Both the position numbers and the translations under genes were made by a program. Below are positions 11,587 to 21,504 of a stretch of 64,000 nucleotides of DNA, piece by piece. Under the pieces are notes generated by a model. The model saw only the letters and a list, made by a program, of their open reading frames with translations. It did no database searches and was not told the origin of the DNA. The first letter of the stretch is position 1. Every line of letters starts with the position of its first letter. The stretch comes from Ailanthus altissimus (lineage: Eukaryota > Streptophyta > Magnoliopsida > Sapindales > Simaroubaceae), in contig OX327697.1 in NCBI GenBank assembly GCA_946807835.1, forward strand, positions 5,223,001 to 5,287,000, in the 5' to 3' direction.

Positions 11587-14500
11587 ATGAGTAGAAGAAA
11601 CAGAAGAGGAGGCCAGCTTGATGATCACCATTCAACAATTGATAAAATTAGTCATCTCCCATGGCCTATTCTAGACAACATCTTCAGCCGCTTACCAGCT
11701 AAGTATGCAGTGAGCACAACCCTCTTATCAAGACAATGGAGAAATAAATGGGTTAACATTTCAAAGCTGAGGTTTGATGATAGCTGTGGGGGTTGTGTAT
11801 ACAACGTTGATTATCTTGTTAACTTCATTTATCATGTTTTGTTATCTCATCGCGGCCAAATACACACTTTCGAGCTTTACACTTTCAACAGGCCAAGGTT
11901 CTCCGATTTTGATAATTGGATTCATTTTCTTTCAAGAAAGGGTATCAGAGAACTCATTCTTGATTATGCTTACAAGGATTACTCGAGAGGCGAATATCTC
12001 TATAGAGATAAATATGAAGTTCCTTCTTGTTTATTTTCCTGTCAGCAGCTGACCCATTTGCACATCAACAATGTCTTCTTTAACCTTCCGAATACTTTTC
12101 AGGGTTTCAGAAATCTTGTCAGCCTCCATCTCCAGAGATACGTTTCCTACAATGAAGAGCTTACGCGCTTGATAAGCAAGTGTCCAGTTCTGCAGAAATT
12201 GGTGCTCACAGATTTGACAAATTTAACACATTTTAGCATCCAGGCTGCGAAACTCGAATACTTATATTTGGAGGGCAGACTCGGGGCTATCAGCCTTGAA
12301 AATTGTCCTGTCCTTGCAGATATCACCCTCGAAATGATAGAAAATGATCTCACAAATTGGGTAGATATAGAGCAAGGAACGACTTTCCATTTTGTTCGCG
12401 ATCTGGGTTGCCTATCCAGGCTGAAAAGCCTAAAATTTTCTGTCCTAAAATTTTCGGGTTGTTATCCTCAGGTAACAAGCTTTCTGATCTCTGTGGTTAT
12501 TTCCAGTTTCCAATTTTCTGCTCGGCATTGGATTTCTCTTTCCCTGCCGAAAAAACAGAGAAATTTTGAGTGTTGCTTTATGTTTATAACAAAAGTACAA
12601 CATTTAAAGTTATTGGTAACCATTTCTTTTTACTTGGTATCTAGTGTTACTAAGCACTCAACCACTTATAATACATAGTCAATAATTATAGGGAAAAGTT
12701 CACAAATAGCCTTATTATTTTTTTATTATAATATTTTAACCAACTTAAAATTAAATATACTTTATTAACCAAACATAAACATTTTGGACACATTTACCCA
12801 TTTTTTCTATTAACTTTTCACTCACCCGAAAATCAATCAAAAAAAGCAAAAATTATCAAAATTCGTTAGATCGAAAAATTTGAAGTTATCACTGCATAGA
12901 TCGGAGCTTTTACAACAGATTTCTCACTTCAAACAAAGAAAATGACCGATTTTTGGTGAGTTTTGTTTAAGTTTTGAAAAATTTACATTTGTATATAACA
13001 TGATTAGAATTTATATTTAAAGCTAGCAATAGATGAAATTATTGAATAATATGTGAAAAATGGGTTTGAATGGTGTAAGAAACGTTGAAAATGGGCAAAA
13101 CATCGTGATTTTTGGGTCATATTCGCGATGCAGACGGCGGCCGGAGCGGCGGCAGCCACCGTTGCCAATCTCGGGGCCATCTCGGGCCCGAGATGGCCCC
13201 GCGATGCGCGTTAAGCGCGCATCGCGGGCGCGCAACGCGGACCCGAGACGGCCCCGCGATGCGCGTTTAACAGGCGCATCGCGGGGCCATCTCGGGTCCG
13301 CGATGCGCGCCCGCGATGCGCCCTTAACGCGCATCGCGGGCGCACAACACGGACCCGAGACGACCCCGCGATGCGCGTTCAACAGGCGCATCGCGGGGCC
13401 ATCTCGGGCCCGCGATGCGCGTTCAACAGGCGCATCGCGGGGCCATCTCGGGCCCGCGATGCGCTCTAAGGGCGCATCGAGGACGTCCGCGATGGCGCGA
13501 ATTTTTTTGAATTAGGTTTTTTTTTAAAATTAAATTTAATTATATTTAAATTAATTAAATATATTTTACATTAATAATTTAGATAAATGTAATTTTATTT
13601 AAATTATATAAAAGATTTCATAAATTCTATTTAGAAAGAATATTATTGATCTAATAGATGGGAAAATTTGCTTAAATGACTCATTAATTTTGGTTTGTAA
13701 CATTTATTATTATTATTATATATGATTATTTTGATTTTAATATATAATTAATGTTGATTAATATTAATATGTTAGTAAATTAATTATTAAGTTTGGTTTG
13801 ATTTTATTATTATAATATGTTGATTAATATGTTAGTAATTAATTATTTTAATGTATTATGTATGTTAAATTAATTGTTTTTGTAAATAATCTTTCTCTGA
13901 TTAATATTAATGTATTTTGTTTTTTTTTTATTGTTACAGGAAAGAGAACATATCGAAAGAATATAGAATTCCAGAGCATATGTTTTTTCGTGCATCAGTG
14001 ACGGCTTATGCTAAGATGTGGGGTCTAAATTGCATTAAGGATAAACTGACAACAAGTCAGAAAACATTATTTAGGCAGACGTGTATGGGGTATTTCTTAG
14101 ATATGTCAGAGTTGACATTCTCTGGTATTTTGGTGCACAAGTTATTGTTGCGTGAGGTGCATACCTCTAATGTAGATGATGAGATGTGGCTTTACATAGG
14201 GAGGAAACGCATCCGTTTTAGCCGGCAGGAGTTTGTACTAATCACTGGACTACAAATGCGAGATTACCCTCCCGCCCAGCAGCTGCATAGGAAATTGGGC
14301 ACTCGATTATGGGATACATATTTTTCTGGGGTAAAGAAATTATCTTACATATTTCTTGATCAATGGTACGCACGTCTAAATTTGGAGAAAATGGACGATA
14401 CAGATGCAGTAAAGTTGAGTTTATTTTATTTTGTGCATCGTGTTTTGATTCCACGTGACGAGCGTAGTGGAATTCAAAATTTTGTTTTATGTTTAGTGGA

Positions 14501-17500
14501 TGACCTTGATGAGTTTAATAAGTATCCATGGGGTAATATTGCATGGACCGTGCTTCATAACTCACTTAAGAAGGCTGCATTCCAAAAACTTGAGAAAATA
14601 AAAAGGAAAGGGTTTGCACAGAAGAAGTTTGAGAGTTACAACGTATATGGCTTTTCGCACGCATTTCTGGTACGCCATATGTACTTAACTTTTTGATCTT
14701 AATTATATATTTTGTTTGTATACGTCAAACTTATATTTTAAATATAATTATATTAGGTATGGATTTTCGAGGCAATTCCAGTGTGCGGAGAGATTTTTGG
14801 TTATCATAATGGTGATCGCTTCCCTCGTATTTTGAATTGGACGACTCGAGGGACTCCATTGTTCGATGAGGTTCAGGATACAATGTTAGCAAAGGATTTG
14901 GTATGTGTTGATATGAATGTAAAATATATATATATTGGTTTATAACTTTTATTTTGTTTTAAGCGTAACTTAATATGGTTGGTTGATTTATAGGTTTTTT
15001 CGGTACATCGTAAATTAGTACCAAAAGACCACGAGAAGAGAGAGGCAATTGTGCGCCTGGCTAGACGTGTAGGCATTCCAAGCGGAAGTTATGCTGGGGA
15101 CTTACCAAATATGTCTGATTTCAGCGAGAGCAAGCGCCCCAGGACCTATGCCCATTTTAGCGACCCTAACGATGATGTTATGGATGTGGAGGGGGGTGGA
15201 TATGAATGGACAAACCCACAAATGTCAGCACCAGTGGCAGGAGCAACGGTATATTTACGTGATTAACTAAAGAGAAATTTCAATATATTTCTAATATTTC
15301 TAAATAAGTCATTAACTATGATTATGTTTCTTGTAGTCTGAACACAGTGCATCTGCAGACCATGGCGTAACACATCAGATTGAGCAGCTGCGGGAGGAGA
15401 TGATTAAGAGAATTGAGCATACTGAAGCTGCACTTCTACAAAGAATGGACAAGGATAAAGATGAAATTTTAACAAGTGTTAATCAACTCCGGACCGATCT
15501 TACACAGCAGATGCAGCAAATGATGATGTGGTTTAGGCAGTCATGCTCATTCCAACAGAACGAAAGCCATAATATGGTAAGCAAAATAAATTTTAAACAC
15601 AATTACCTTAATTGCAGTTTTATTTATTTTAATATATACATATATTGTAGTATGGAGAGAACACACCGGCAGGTTGTCAATATGATTTTCAGACCCCAGC
15701 TACTGGTCATGATATATTGCCCCAGCCATTGATTGACAGTATAGGCCTGCATGGTATTGACAGTAGCTGGGTCGCATAAGGGAGTAAGTCAATTTGGGAG
15801 ACAGTATAGGCCTGCATGGTATTTGCACACCCCATATACAAATCCATTTCCACAAAAGGATACACGAAAAGAAGAAATTTGAAATTGAAGTGCAACCTCA
15901 AGCAGACATGAATCCGTTGCAGCCGATAGACTCGACTATCATGGTTCAGTTTCAGGCTTGGATGGACAAGGATGAGGGTGTAGTCAGCTTACCTGGGCTA
16001 GAAGCTAACCCGACATGGTTTCGGGAATTGCTACACAGTTGGCTGGATGACTTTGTAAGTAAATTATTGAATAATTATCCCCTTGCAGTTTTTTTATAAA
16101 TTTATAGAATCACTTGACGGTTATTGTTTCTAAATGCAGCATATTAATGAGTATTTGAAGGTGATTCGACTTAGGCAATACGGTTGCACTAATGCATTGC
16201 CTCAATTGTCCACTTCTGTGGATTCGTACTTCTTTGTGAGTGATGAATTAAATTATTTATATTTTGTTATTTCAATTTTATTGATTATTCGATGGCCCTG
16301 CATTTGTAGGAGTCTTTTAGACTCTTTTATGAGCAGCACAAAAATGACATTACTGGCATTGTATGGAGTGATGAAGTGATGGCATATGCTCAAGGCGCTA
16401 AAGAAGATTTACTCGGTGCACGTATGTGGATTGAGGTTGATAAGGTAAATGTTGTTATTTTTGTTTATAACTTGTAGTACTATTTTGTGTGAATGTTGTT
16501 ATTTTTGTTTATAACTTGTAGTACTATTTCTAAGACTTATTTGAATTTTATGTAGGTTTATATTCCTGTCAACTACAATCAACAGCATTGGGTAATGGCT
16601 GAGGTGGACATCTTGCATCGGCAAATATTGATCTACGATTCTAGCATCAAGGGATTTGCCGATGGCGTGATTGAGAATCATGTCCTGCCATTAGCTATGT
16701 TGTTACCCCGTTACTTAGATGCTTGTAGATTATATGAGCAACGACGAATTACACCTGACTTAACCCCTTTTCATGTAATTAGGTTAAAGGATGGAATGCC
16801 ACAACAGACAGTGAATAGTGGAGATTGTGGGGTTTATGTTTGTATGTTTATAGAGTTTTTGATGTGTTGTCATCCCTTAGATTTTGGTCCTGAGCATGGG
16901 TCATTTTTTAGGACCAAAATGGCGACCGACTTATGGAAATGTGCAAAAAAGTAGTGAAATGATGTTGATTGATTTGTATGTTTTTATGTATGTTTATAAA
17001 GATTGTAAAATGATGTTGATTGATTTGGGTAGGGACGGGAGGTTCCCTTTACAGCTAAGAGATGTGAGAAATATTTGAAGTGTATTTTCTGCAGGTTTAT
17101 GAAATATAGATTTTGAGAAAAAATAGGGGAAACTCTGTCCGTTTTAATCCAGAAATTTTAGAAAATAAAATAAAATTTCCATGTTTATAAGAGTACAAAT
17201 AAAGTCCATAACTACATGACTTTAAAATACAAATACAAATATAACTCATAAAGAACACATCAACTACCATGTAATGGAATTGGGTTTCGACAAGTTTGTC
17301 GATTATGTCCATGCTGCTTACAGCGACTGCATACATTCTTCGTGGGAGCCTCACCTTGCGATAGAATTCTATTCTTCCGACGTCTTCCTGATTGCCGACG
17401 TACTATAGGAGGCTGGATGTCAGCAGCTCTCAACTCCTCTGGAACAATCCAATCTAACGGATGACCAACCGGATTTACTGGTTCACTGTATGCACGCAAC

Positions 17501-20500
17501 AAACACTCAGTCGTGTAATATTGCGAACAAAGAGTCTGGTACTGGAATCTGACCTGCCTGCATACTGCAAGTGCATGAGGACACGGTAGTTGCCGCATAT
17601 CAAACTTTTGACAACTACATGACTTTCCCGGGATGTCCACTATTCCATTTCTTTTTCCGTCCTTAACAACAAAACTAGATCGATCTATTGCATGCACCGT
17701 CATGCGAGCGGAATCATCATTGTGCTTCCAAATCTTGTTATGGGCCCAAGTGGTCAAGAAGTTTGACATATTTTCTGCAGCCTCACGTCTCTCAACAAAC
17801 CATTTTTGCATTAACTCTCGGATCCACTCAATTAAGGCAGTCACCGTCATGGCACGTGCATCTTTCGCAACAGCGTTAATGCTCTCTGCAATGTTGGTGG
17901 TCATGATGTCATATCTTCTGAATGCTCCCACTGATCGAGCCCATTTTGAAAAACCAACCTCTTCCTCCAAGTATCTCGTTGCCTCCGGTTTCATTTCTCG
18001 CATCTTATATATTTCCCTTTGAAAGTCAGCTATGCGATACGCCTTGGCAGCAACAAAATAGGAGGCCAAGTATCCCCCTCCTTTTGTTGTATGCGATGGT
18101 ATCTTATATCGTGCTACCAAATTACCCTTCAAGTGATGGATGCATACACCATGATATACATTAGGAAATACCTCTTTAATGGCCTTCTCGATACTAGCAT
18201 GTCGATCAGATATAAATATAAGGTTCGCAAGATCGCCAATAACTCCTCGGAGTTTTTCCATAAACCACTTCCATGAAGCATCATTTTCAGAGTCAGCAAT
18301 ACCCCATGAAAGTGGAAAAATCTGGTTGTTTCCATCCTTGCAAACAACCACAAACATTGTTCCCAAGTATGCATTTTTTAAAAATGTACCATCAACTGCA
18401 ATAACCGGTCGGATGGAAGACTGGAACCCTCTAATACATGGTCCAAGAGCCATGAAGAAATATTTAAAGTGCTTGCAATCGTCAATCTCCAAATGTGTGA
18501 CTGTACCAGGGTTCTGTTGTTCCAATATATGACAGTATGCAGGAAGTAATTTATATGAACCCTCTGGAGTACCACGTATCAACACCAATGCATGCTCCTT
18601 AGACCGCCAAGCAGTAGGGTAAGTTAAGTCCACACCAAACTCCGCACGTATGTCTGCTTGAATTTCCTTCGGTCTATAAAGTCGACTCGCAGATGCAAAT
18701 TTATTTTTTATAAATTTGCCAATAATCCGAGACTTTGCTTGTCGATGACCATCGCGTAATCGATCTAATTAGCACACGTGACTTGAATCAATTCTGCGCA
18801 CAATAAAATGTTTCCTTGCATCTGTCGACACTGCACGTAATCGCCATCGACATCTATCATCATCATATTTGATCTCAAAATGATCTTTTGTCGACCTTGA
18901 CACTTTAAAGCTCCAATTACCTTTAAGTGCTACCATACTAATAGCCTGGTGAAGTTCGTATTTGCTATCAAACAACTTTCCTACAAACACATCGTCAATT
19001 CCACTACTCGATATCTTATCTGAAATGACCAAGTCTGATGGTGGTATTGGAGGCATAAACGCAAAGGGATTTTCTGCTTCACAAAAATCTATTCTTCTAG
19101 CTTCAACATTTAGGGAGCTTGTCGAAACATAACAACGTCCGCCTTCTGCTAAATCATCCCCTTCTAAATTATCAACATTTCTAACATCATCATAGTCCCC
19201 TTCCACATCCCCAACATTTTCAATGTCATCACAAGCGTAATGTGTATAGGCTGGGTCTTCATTAAAAGGTATAGGAGAAACATTGTGATACTCGTTCGTT
19301 GTGTTTGCAGGAACTACTGCTGGAACTGATAGAGATGTATGGCTCACTTGGTTGCTACTGCTAGCTGACATAAAATAACCATGAATTGATGGTGGATTGG
19401 GGGGCTGTACATTATCTTCATAAACAGGAGCTCTAGGATCCACTGTTACACATAAAGGACAATACGATCTTCTATTGGCGCTTAAAAAAAATCGAACATC
19501 ATTGTCATTTCTAATCTCAATAGGCTTTAGGTTATACCTCGTTGCATCAATTTTGATTTTTAAAGTCACCTTACATTTCACATTGTCGACTCCCGAGGTA
19601 TAACATACTGCATTTAAAATATCTTCAAAATTAATATCTTTCGAAACCGAAATTCCAAAATTATTATAATCAACATAACTTTCTTCCCCGTCACTAGAAC
19701 TCTCCCACTTTCCACCAAAATAAATAACTATCGCATCACACTCCATATGACCTGAAAAAACAAAAAAGATTAGGAAAAGTTCACAAATGAAAAATTTAGT
19801 AAAATTTTTTAAAACGATAAAATATTTAAAAATAAAAAAAATGCGCATCGCGGGGGCACATCTCGAGCCCGAGACGTGCCCCCGCGATGCCCACAGATTG
19901 CGCGCCGCGGGGCCGTCTCGGGCCCGAGACGGCCCCGCGGCGCGCACTATGTGCGCATCGCGGGGGCACGTCTCAAACCTGAGATGCACACAATGTGGGC
20001 GCCGCGGGGCCATCTCGGGCCCGAGATGTGTCCTGACCAAATCGACGGCCGCCGCAGCGACCGCCGTCTGGTTTTTGCCAAATACACTCCAAAACGTATT
20101 TTTGGCCGGATTTCAACGCCGTTTATACCATTCTAACTCATTTAGTTGGTTAATAACAACTACTTTTAACTTCAAATGTAAATTTATCTAATTTCTAACG
20201 AGTTTAGAAAATTTACCCGAGCTATTTCTTTGATTTGATTCGAAGCGATCCTCAGCAACCCTTTGATTTTTAGAATAATAACTTCAAAAATATTCGGTAA
20301 GTTATTTCTTTAAAGTTTCTTTAAACTTTAAAAAAACACGAAATTATAAATTTGATATAAGGATAAATTTGTCCAAAATTAAATTATTTAGCTAATAAAA
20401 TATAATTATTTTATATTTAATTAAAATAAAATAATAAAATAATTTAAAAGCTATTTATGAACTTTTCCCATAATTCTATTCCACAATATCTACAGCTGTA

Positions 20501-21223
20501 GATTAGTCATAACACCTTTAATCCTACATACCTTAAAACAATTTCAATACTTTGTATATTCTTATTTTTATTTTAACTGCTTTACCTGAAATATTATTTT
20601 CTGATCCTTATGCTCTTGGTCTTAGTATCTATATGAGTGGGATATATCAAAGAGACTTTCTCCTGCATCCAACCGTTTTAAGGTTCTTGAAATATCTGAA
20701 ACGTGTCTCAATCATCTGGGCGAAATTAGGTCTGCTCTTGCAATACTTAAACTCTTCTCAAATTTGCAGGAGCTCAAAATCTCAGTAAGTTTGTTCTGCA
20801 AATGTTGATATTTTCTTCTCTTATTCTACTCACCTCTCTCCTGTGAAAGCTTAAACACATATGAACCCTATTGATTTTCTCCAGTTTGTAAGAGGCAGAA
20901 GAGCATACTCCAAAGAGTCTTTTGAATTTCTGCAAGCGGAGAGTCGATCAAGCTGCTGCTTTGGCCAGCTTCAAACCGTGAAGATAGACATCCTCGAAAT
21001 CAAATGCCATACCAAAGATTTCAGATACTGGCATCCTGAATTGGAATTTATAAAGTACCTACTTGCTTGTTCACCAGTTCTTGAGAAGATGACAATTGTG
21101 ACAGAAGTTAGTAGACTTGAAACCGATACAATGTTCATGAGAGAATTGCTGTCATTTGAACAAGCATCGGCTGAAGTGGAAATTGCACTCAATTCTCGCA
21201 CCCCGCGTTATAGATGTGACTAG
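11587..21223 (+). CDS. F-box/FBD/LRR-repeat protein (gene 2), intron 1 invaded by a MULE
   Basis: Exons are 11587-12471, 20626-20784 and 20885-21223, giving 460 aa. The first is 885 bp and ends exactly on a codon (CAG then GTAACA). The second follows a CTTAG acceptor and is 159 bp in the same phase, the same size as exon 2 of the upstream paralogue. The third carries the FBD-like C-terminus (FIKYLLACSPVLEKMTIV). The F-box lies at about residues 20-62 (ISHLPWPILDNIFSRLPAKY). Intron 1 is 8,154 bp because a 7,779-bp transposon sits in it; without the element and one TSD copy it would be about 366 bp. If intron 1 is not removed, translation stops at 12676-12678 and the protein lacks the FBD. ATG 11587 was chosen because the upstream in-frame extension is unlike the family. 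Confidence 0.82.
12691..13140 (+). repeat. Left terminal inverted repeat of the MULE
   Basis: The outer 20 bp match the right end with one mismatch. Further in, matching blocks recur in the same order in the inverted right end: a TTTTGGACA block, a GAAGTTATTA-like block, a TTTACATTTG block, and a stretch ending in a GACGGCGG-type sequence before the GC-rich array. Indels are numerous, so this is an old, imperfect long TIR. By analogy with MuDR it probably contains the promoter of the rightward gene. Confidence 0.75.
13130..13500. repeat. Left GC-rich palindromic array of the MULE
   Basis: A very GC-rich island in an AT-rich genome. A unit of about 43 bp containing GCGATGCGCGTTCAACAGG, then GCATCGCGGGGCCATCTCGG, recurs about three times, with shorter derivatives around it. 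GCGATGCGC and GCGCATCGC alternate as inverted halves, and GCCATCTCGG/CCGAGATGGC forms a perfect longer palindrome. CpG sites are largely preserved. An open frame crosses it, but its composition is dictated by the repeat and it is not a gene. Confidence 0.85.
13940..16953 (+). pseudogene. DUF1985/Ulp1-type C48 cysteine protease gene of the MULE, disrupted
   Basis: Relatives are SUMO-protease-like enzymes carried by KI-MULEs; the substrate is unknown. Exons read: 13940-14669, 14757-14900, 14994-15248, 15337-15576, 15651-16054, 16140-16235, 16310-16444, 16556-16953, mostly in compatible phase. The 5' exon was not found; 13940 follows a TTGTTACAG acceptor. The first exons are DUF1985-like (LTFSGILVHKLLL, FSRQEFVLITGL). 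A Gln/Met-rich, probably coiled-coil segment follows. The last exon is the C48 domain: His in NQQHWVMAEVD, Asp in LIYDSS, Gln in MPQQTVNSGD, Cys in GDCGVYVC, so all four catalytic residues remain. Exon 5 is broken: a 65-bp segment (15735-15799) between 24-bp direct repeats adds a TAA at 15777 and shifts the frame. The frame downstream is the one expected if those 65 bp were absent. Confidence 0.83.
16448..16529 (+). repeat. 44-bp tandem duplication in the last ULP intron
   Basis: A 38-bp block beginning AATGTTGTTATTTTTG is present at 16448-16485 and again at 16492-16529, with a period of 44 bp. It lies between the donor at 16445 and the acceptor ending at 16555, so it does not touch the coding sequence. 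Confidence 0.8.
17260..19746 (-). pseudogene. MuDR-family transposase of the MULE, one in-frame stop
   Basis: A single uninterrupted frame of 828 codons except for a TAA at codon 326 (18769-18771). The start ATG at 19746 lies just inside a TTTTTTCAG acceptor-like site, suggesting a leader intron. Order: N-terminal PB1-like region (codons 1-90), acidic linker, MuDR domain (about 250-330, including CRWRLRAVS), and MULE catalytic domain with Asp452 (AVDGTFLKNA), Asp514 (ISDRHAS) and Glu621 (NIAESINAV). A SWIM zinc finger follows (CSC, then CPHALAVC, about 710-728), then a CCHC knuckle (CSRCKQHGHNRQTC, about 806-819). All catalytic and zinc-binding residues are present. The frame after the TAA continues with LDRLRDGHRQAKSRIIG, typical of the family, so this is a point lesion in a recently active gene. 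The 457-codon frame starting at 18633 contains the whole catalytic part. Confidence 0.92.
19838..20065. repeat. Right GC-rich palindromic array of the MULE
   Basis: Mirror counterpart of the array at 13130-13500, upstream of the transposase gene on its own strand. It contains nested palindromes such as GGGCCGTCTCGG/CCGAGACGGCCC and flanking GCGCATCGCGGGGGCAC units. Some units show CpG-to-TpG or CpA type changes (for example near 19975-20010), so this side looks a little more decayed than the left array. Confidence 0.85.
20040..20469 (-). repeat. Right terminal inverted repeat of the MULE
   Basis: Read on the minus strand from 20469 it starts GGGAAAAGTTCATAAATAGC. It then follows the order of blocks seen in the left TIR down to a GACGGCGGTCGCTGCGG-like sequence before the GC-rich array. 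Probably carries the transposase promoter, by analogy with MuDR. Confidence 0.75.
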
Positions 21224-21504
21224 GATCTAACTGAGTTGAATCATTGATCAAGGTTTGCTGCAATTTGTTCAATTTGATGCTTTTGGTTTCTAAAACATTG
21301 CTTATGAATTTTGGGTTTCTAAGACATTGTTTATGAAATTAAAGAAAATAAATGATGTGAGACATATGCCTCGTTAGCAAGTGTTTCCAAGCCAGATGGT
21401 TTACCTGTAATTAAGTCAAATCTCAAAAGTAGGAAACATGAATGAAGTTCATAACCCAACAAAATAGTTATTATCTCTTGGTTCAATTTCAATTTTTCCT
21501 TATT

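Larger units (their letters stand above)
12691..20469. mobile_element. Mutator-like element of Kaonashi (ULP-carrying) type, 7,779 bp
   Basis: The ends read GGGAAAAGTTCACAAATAGC on the left and, as reverse complement, GGGAAAAGTTCATAAATAGC on the right. Nine-base target duplications flank it: ATAATTATA (12682-12690) and ATAATTCTA (20470-20478), one mismatch. Imperfect terminal similarity continues inward for several hundred bp to GC-rich palindromic arrays at both ends. Two convergent genes lie inside: a DUF1985/Ulp1-type protease reading rightward (13940-16953) and a MuDR-family transposase reading leftward (19746-17260). Their stops are 306 bp apart. This is the MuDR layout with a ULP gene in place of mudrB, as described for KI-MULEs. 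Both genes carry disabling lesions. The element lies in intron 1 of an F-box gene, in the same transcriptional sense as the ULP gene. Confidence 0.93.

Noticed and set aside
13060..13515. 151-codon Arg/Ala/Pro-rich open frame on the plus strand, and its antisense partner
   Set aside because: It runs through the GC-rich palindromic array. GC-rich repeats lack stops in several frames and the peptide merely mirrors the repeat unit, with no domain.
15735..15804. Reading the extra 65 bp in the ULP gene as a small intron
   Set aside because: The GTAAGT at 15785 lies after the TAA and leaves only about 20 nt to the next CAG. The GTATAG-to-ACAG alternative removes 66 nt and does not give the observed downstream frame.
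17633..18532. Plus-strand open frames opposite the transposase
   Set aside because: Antisense shadows of the transposase catalytic region.
19747..20040. In-frame N-terminal extension of the transposase up to an ATG at 20040
   Set aside because: The extension translates the GC-rich array and an AT-rich stretch. An acceptor-like TTTTTTCAG lies just before ATG 19746, where family-like sequence begins.
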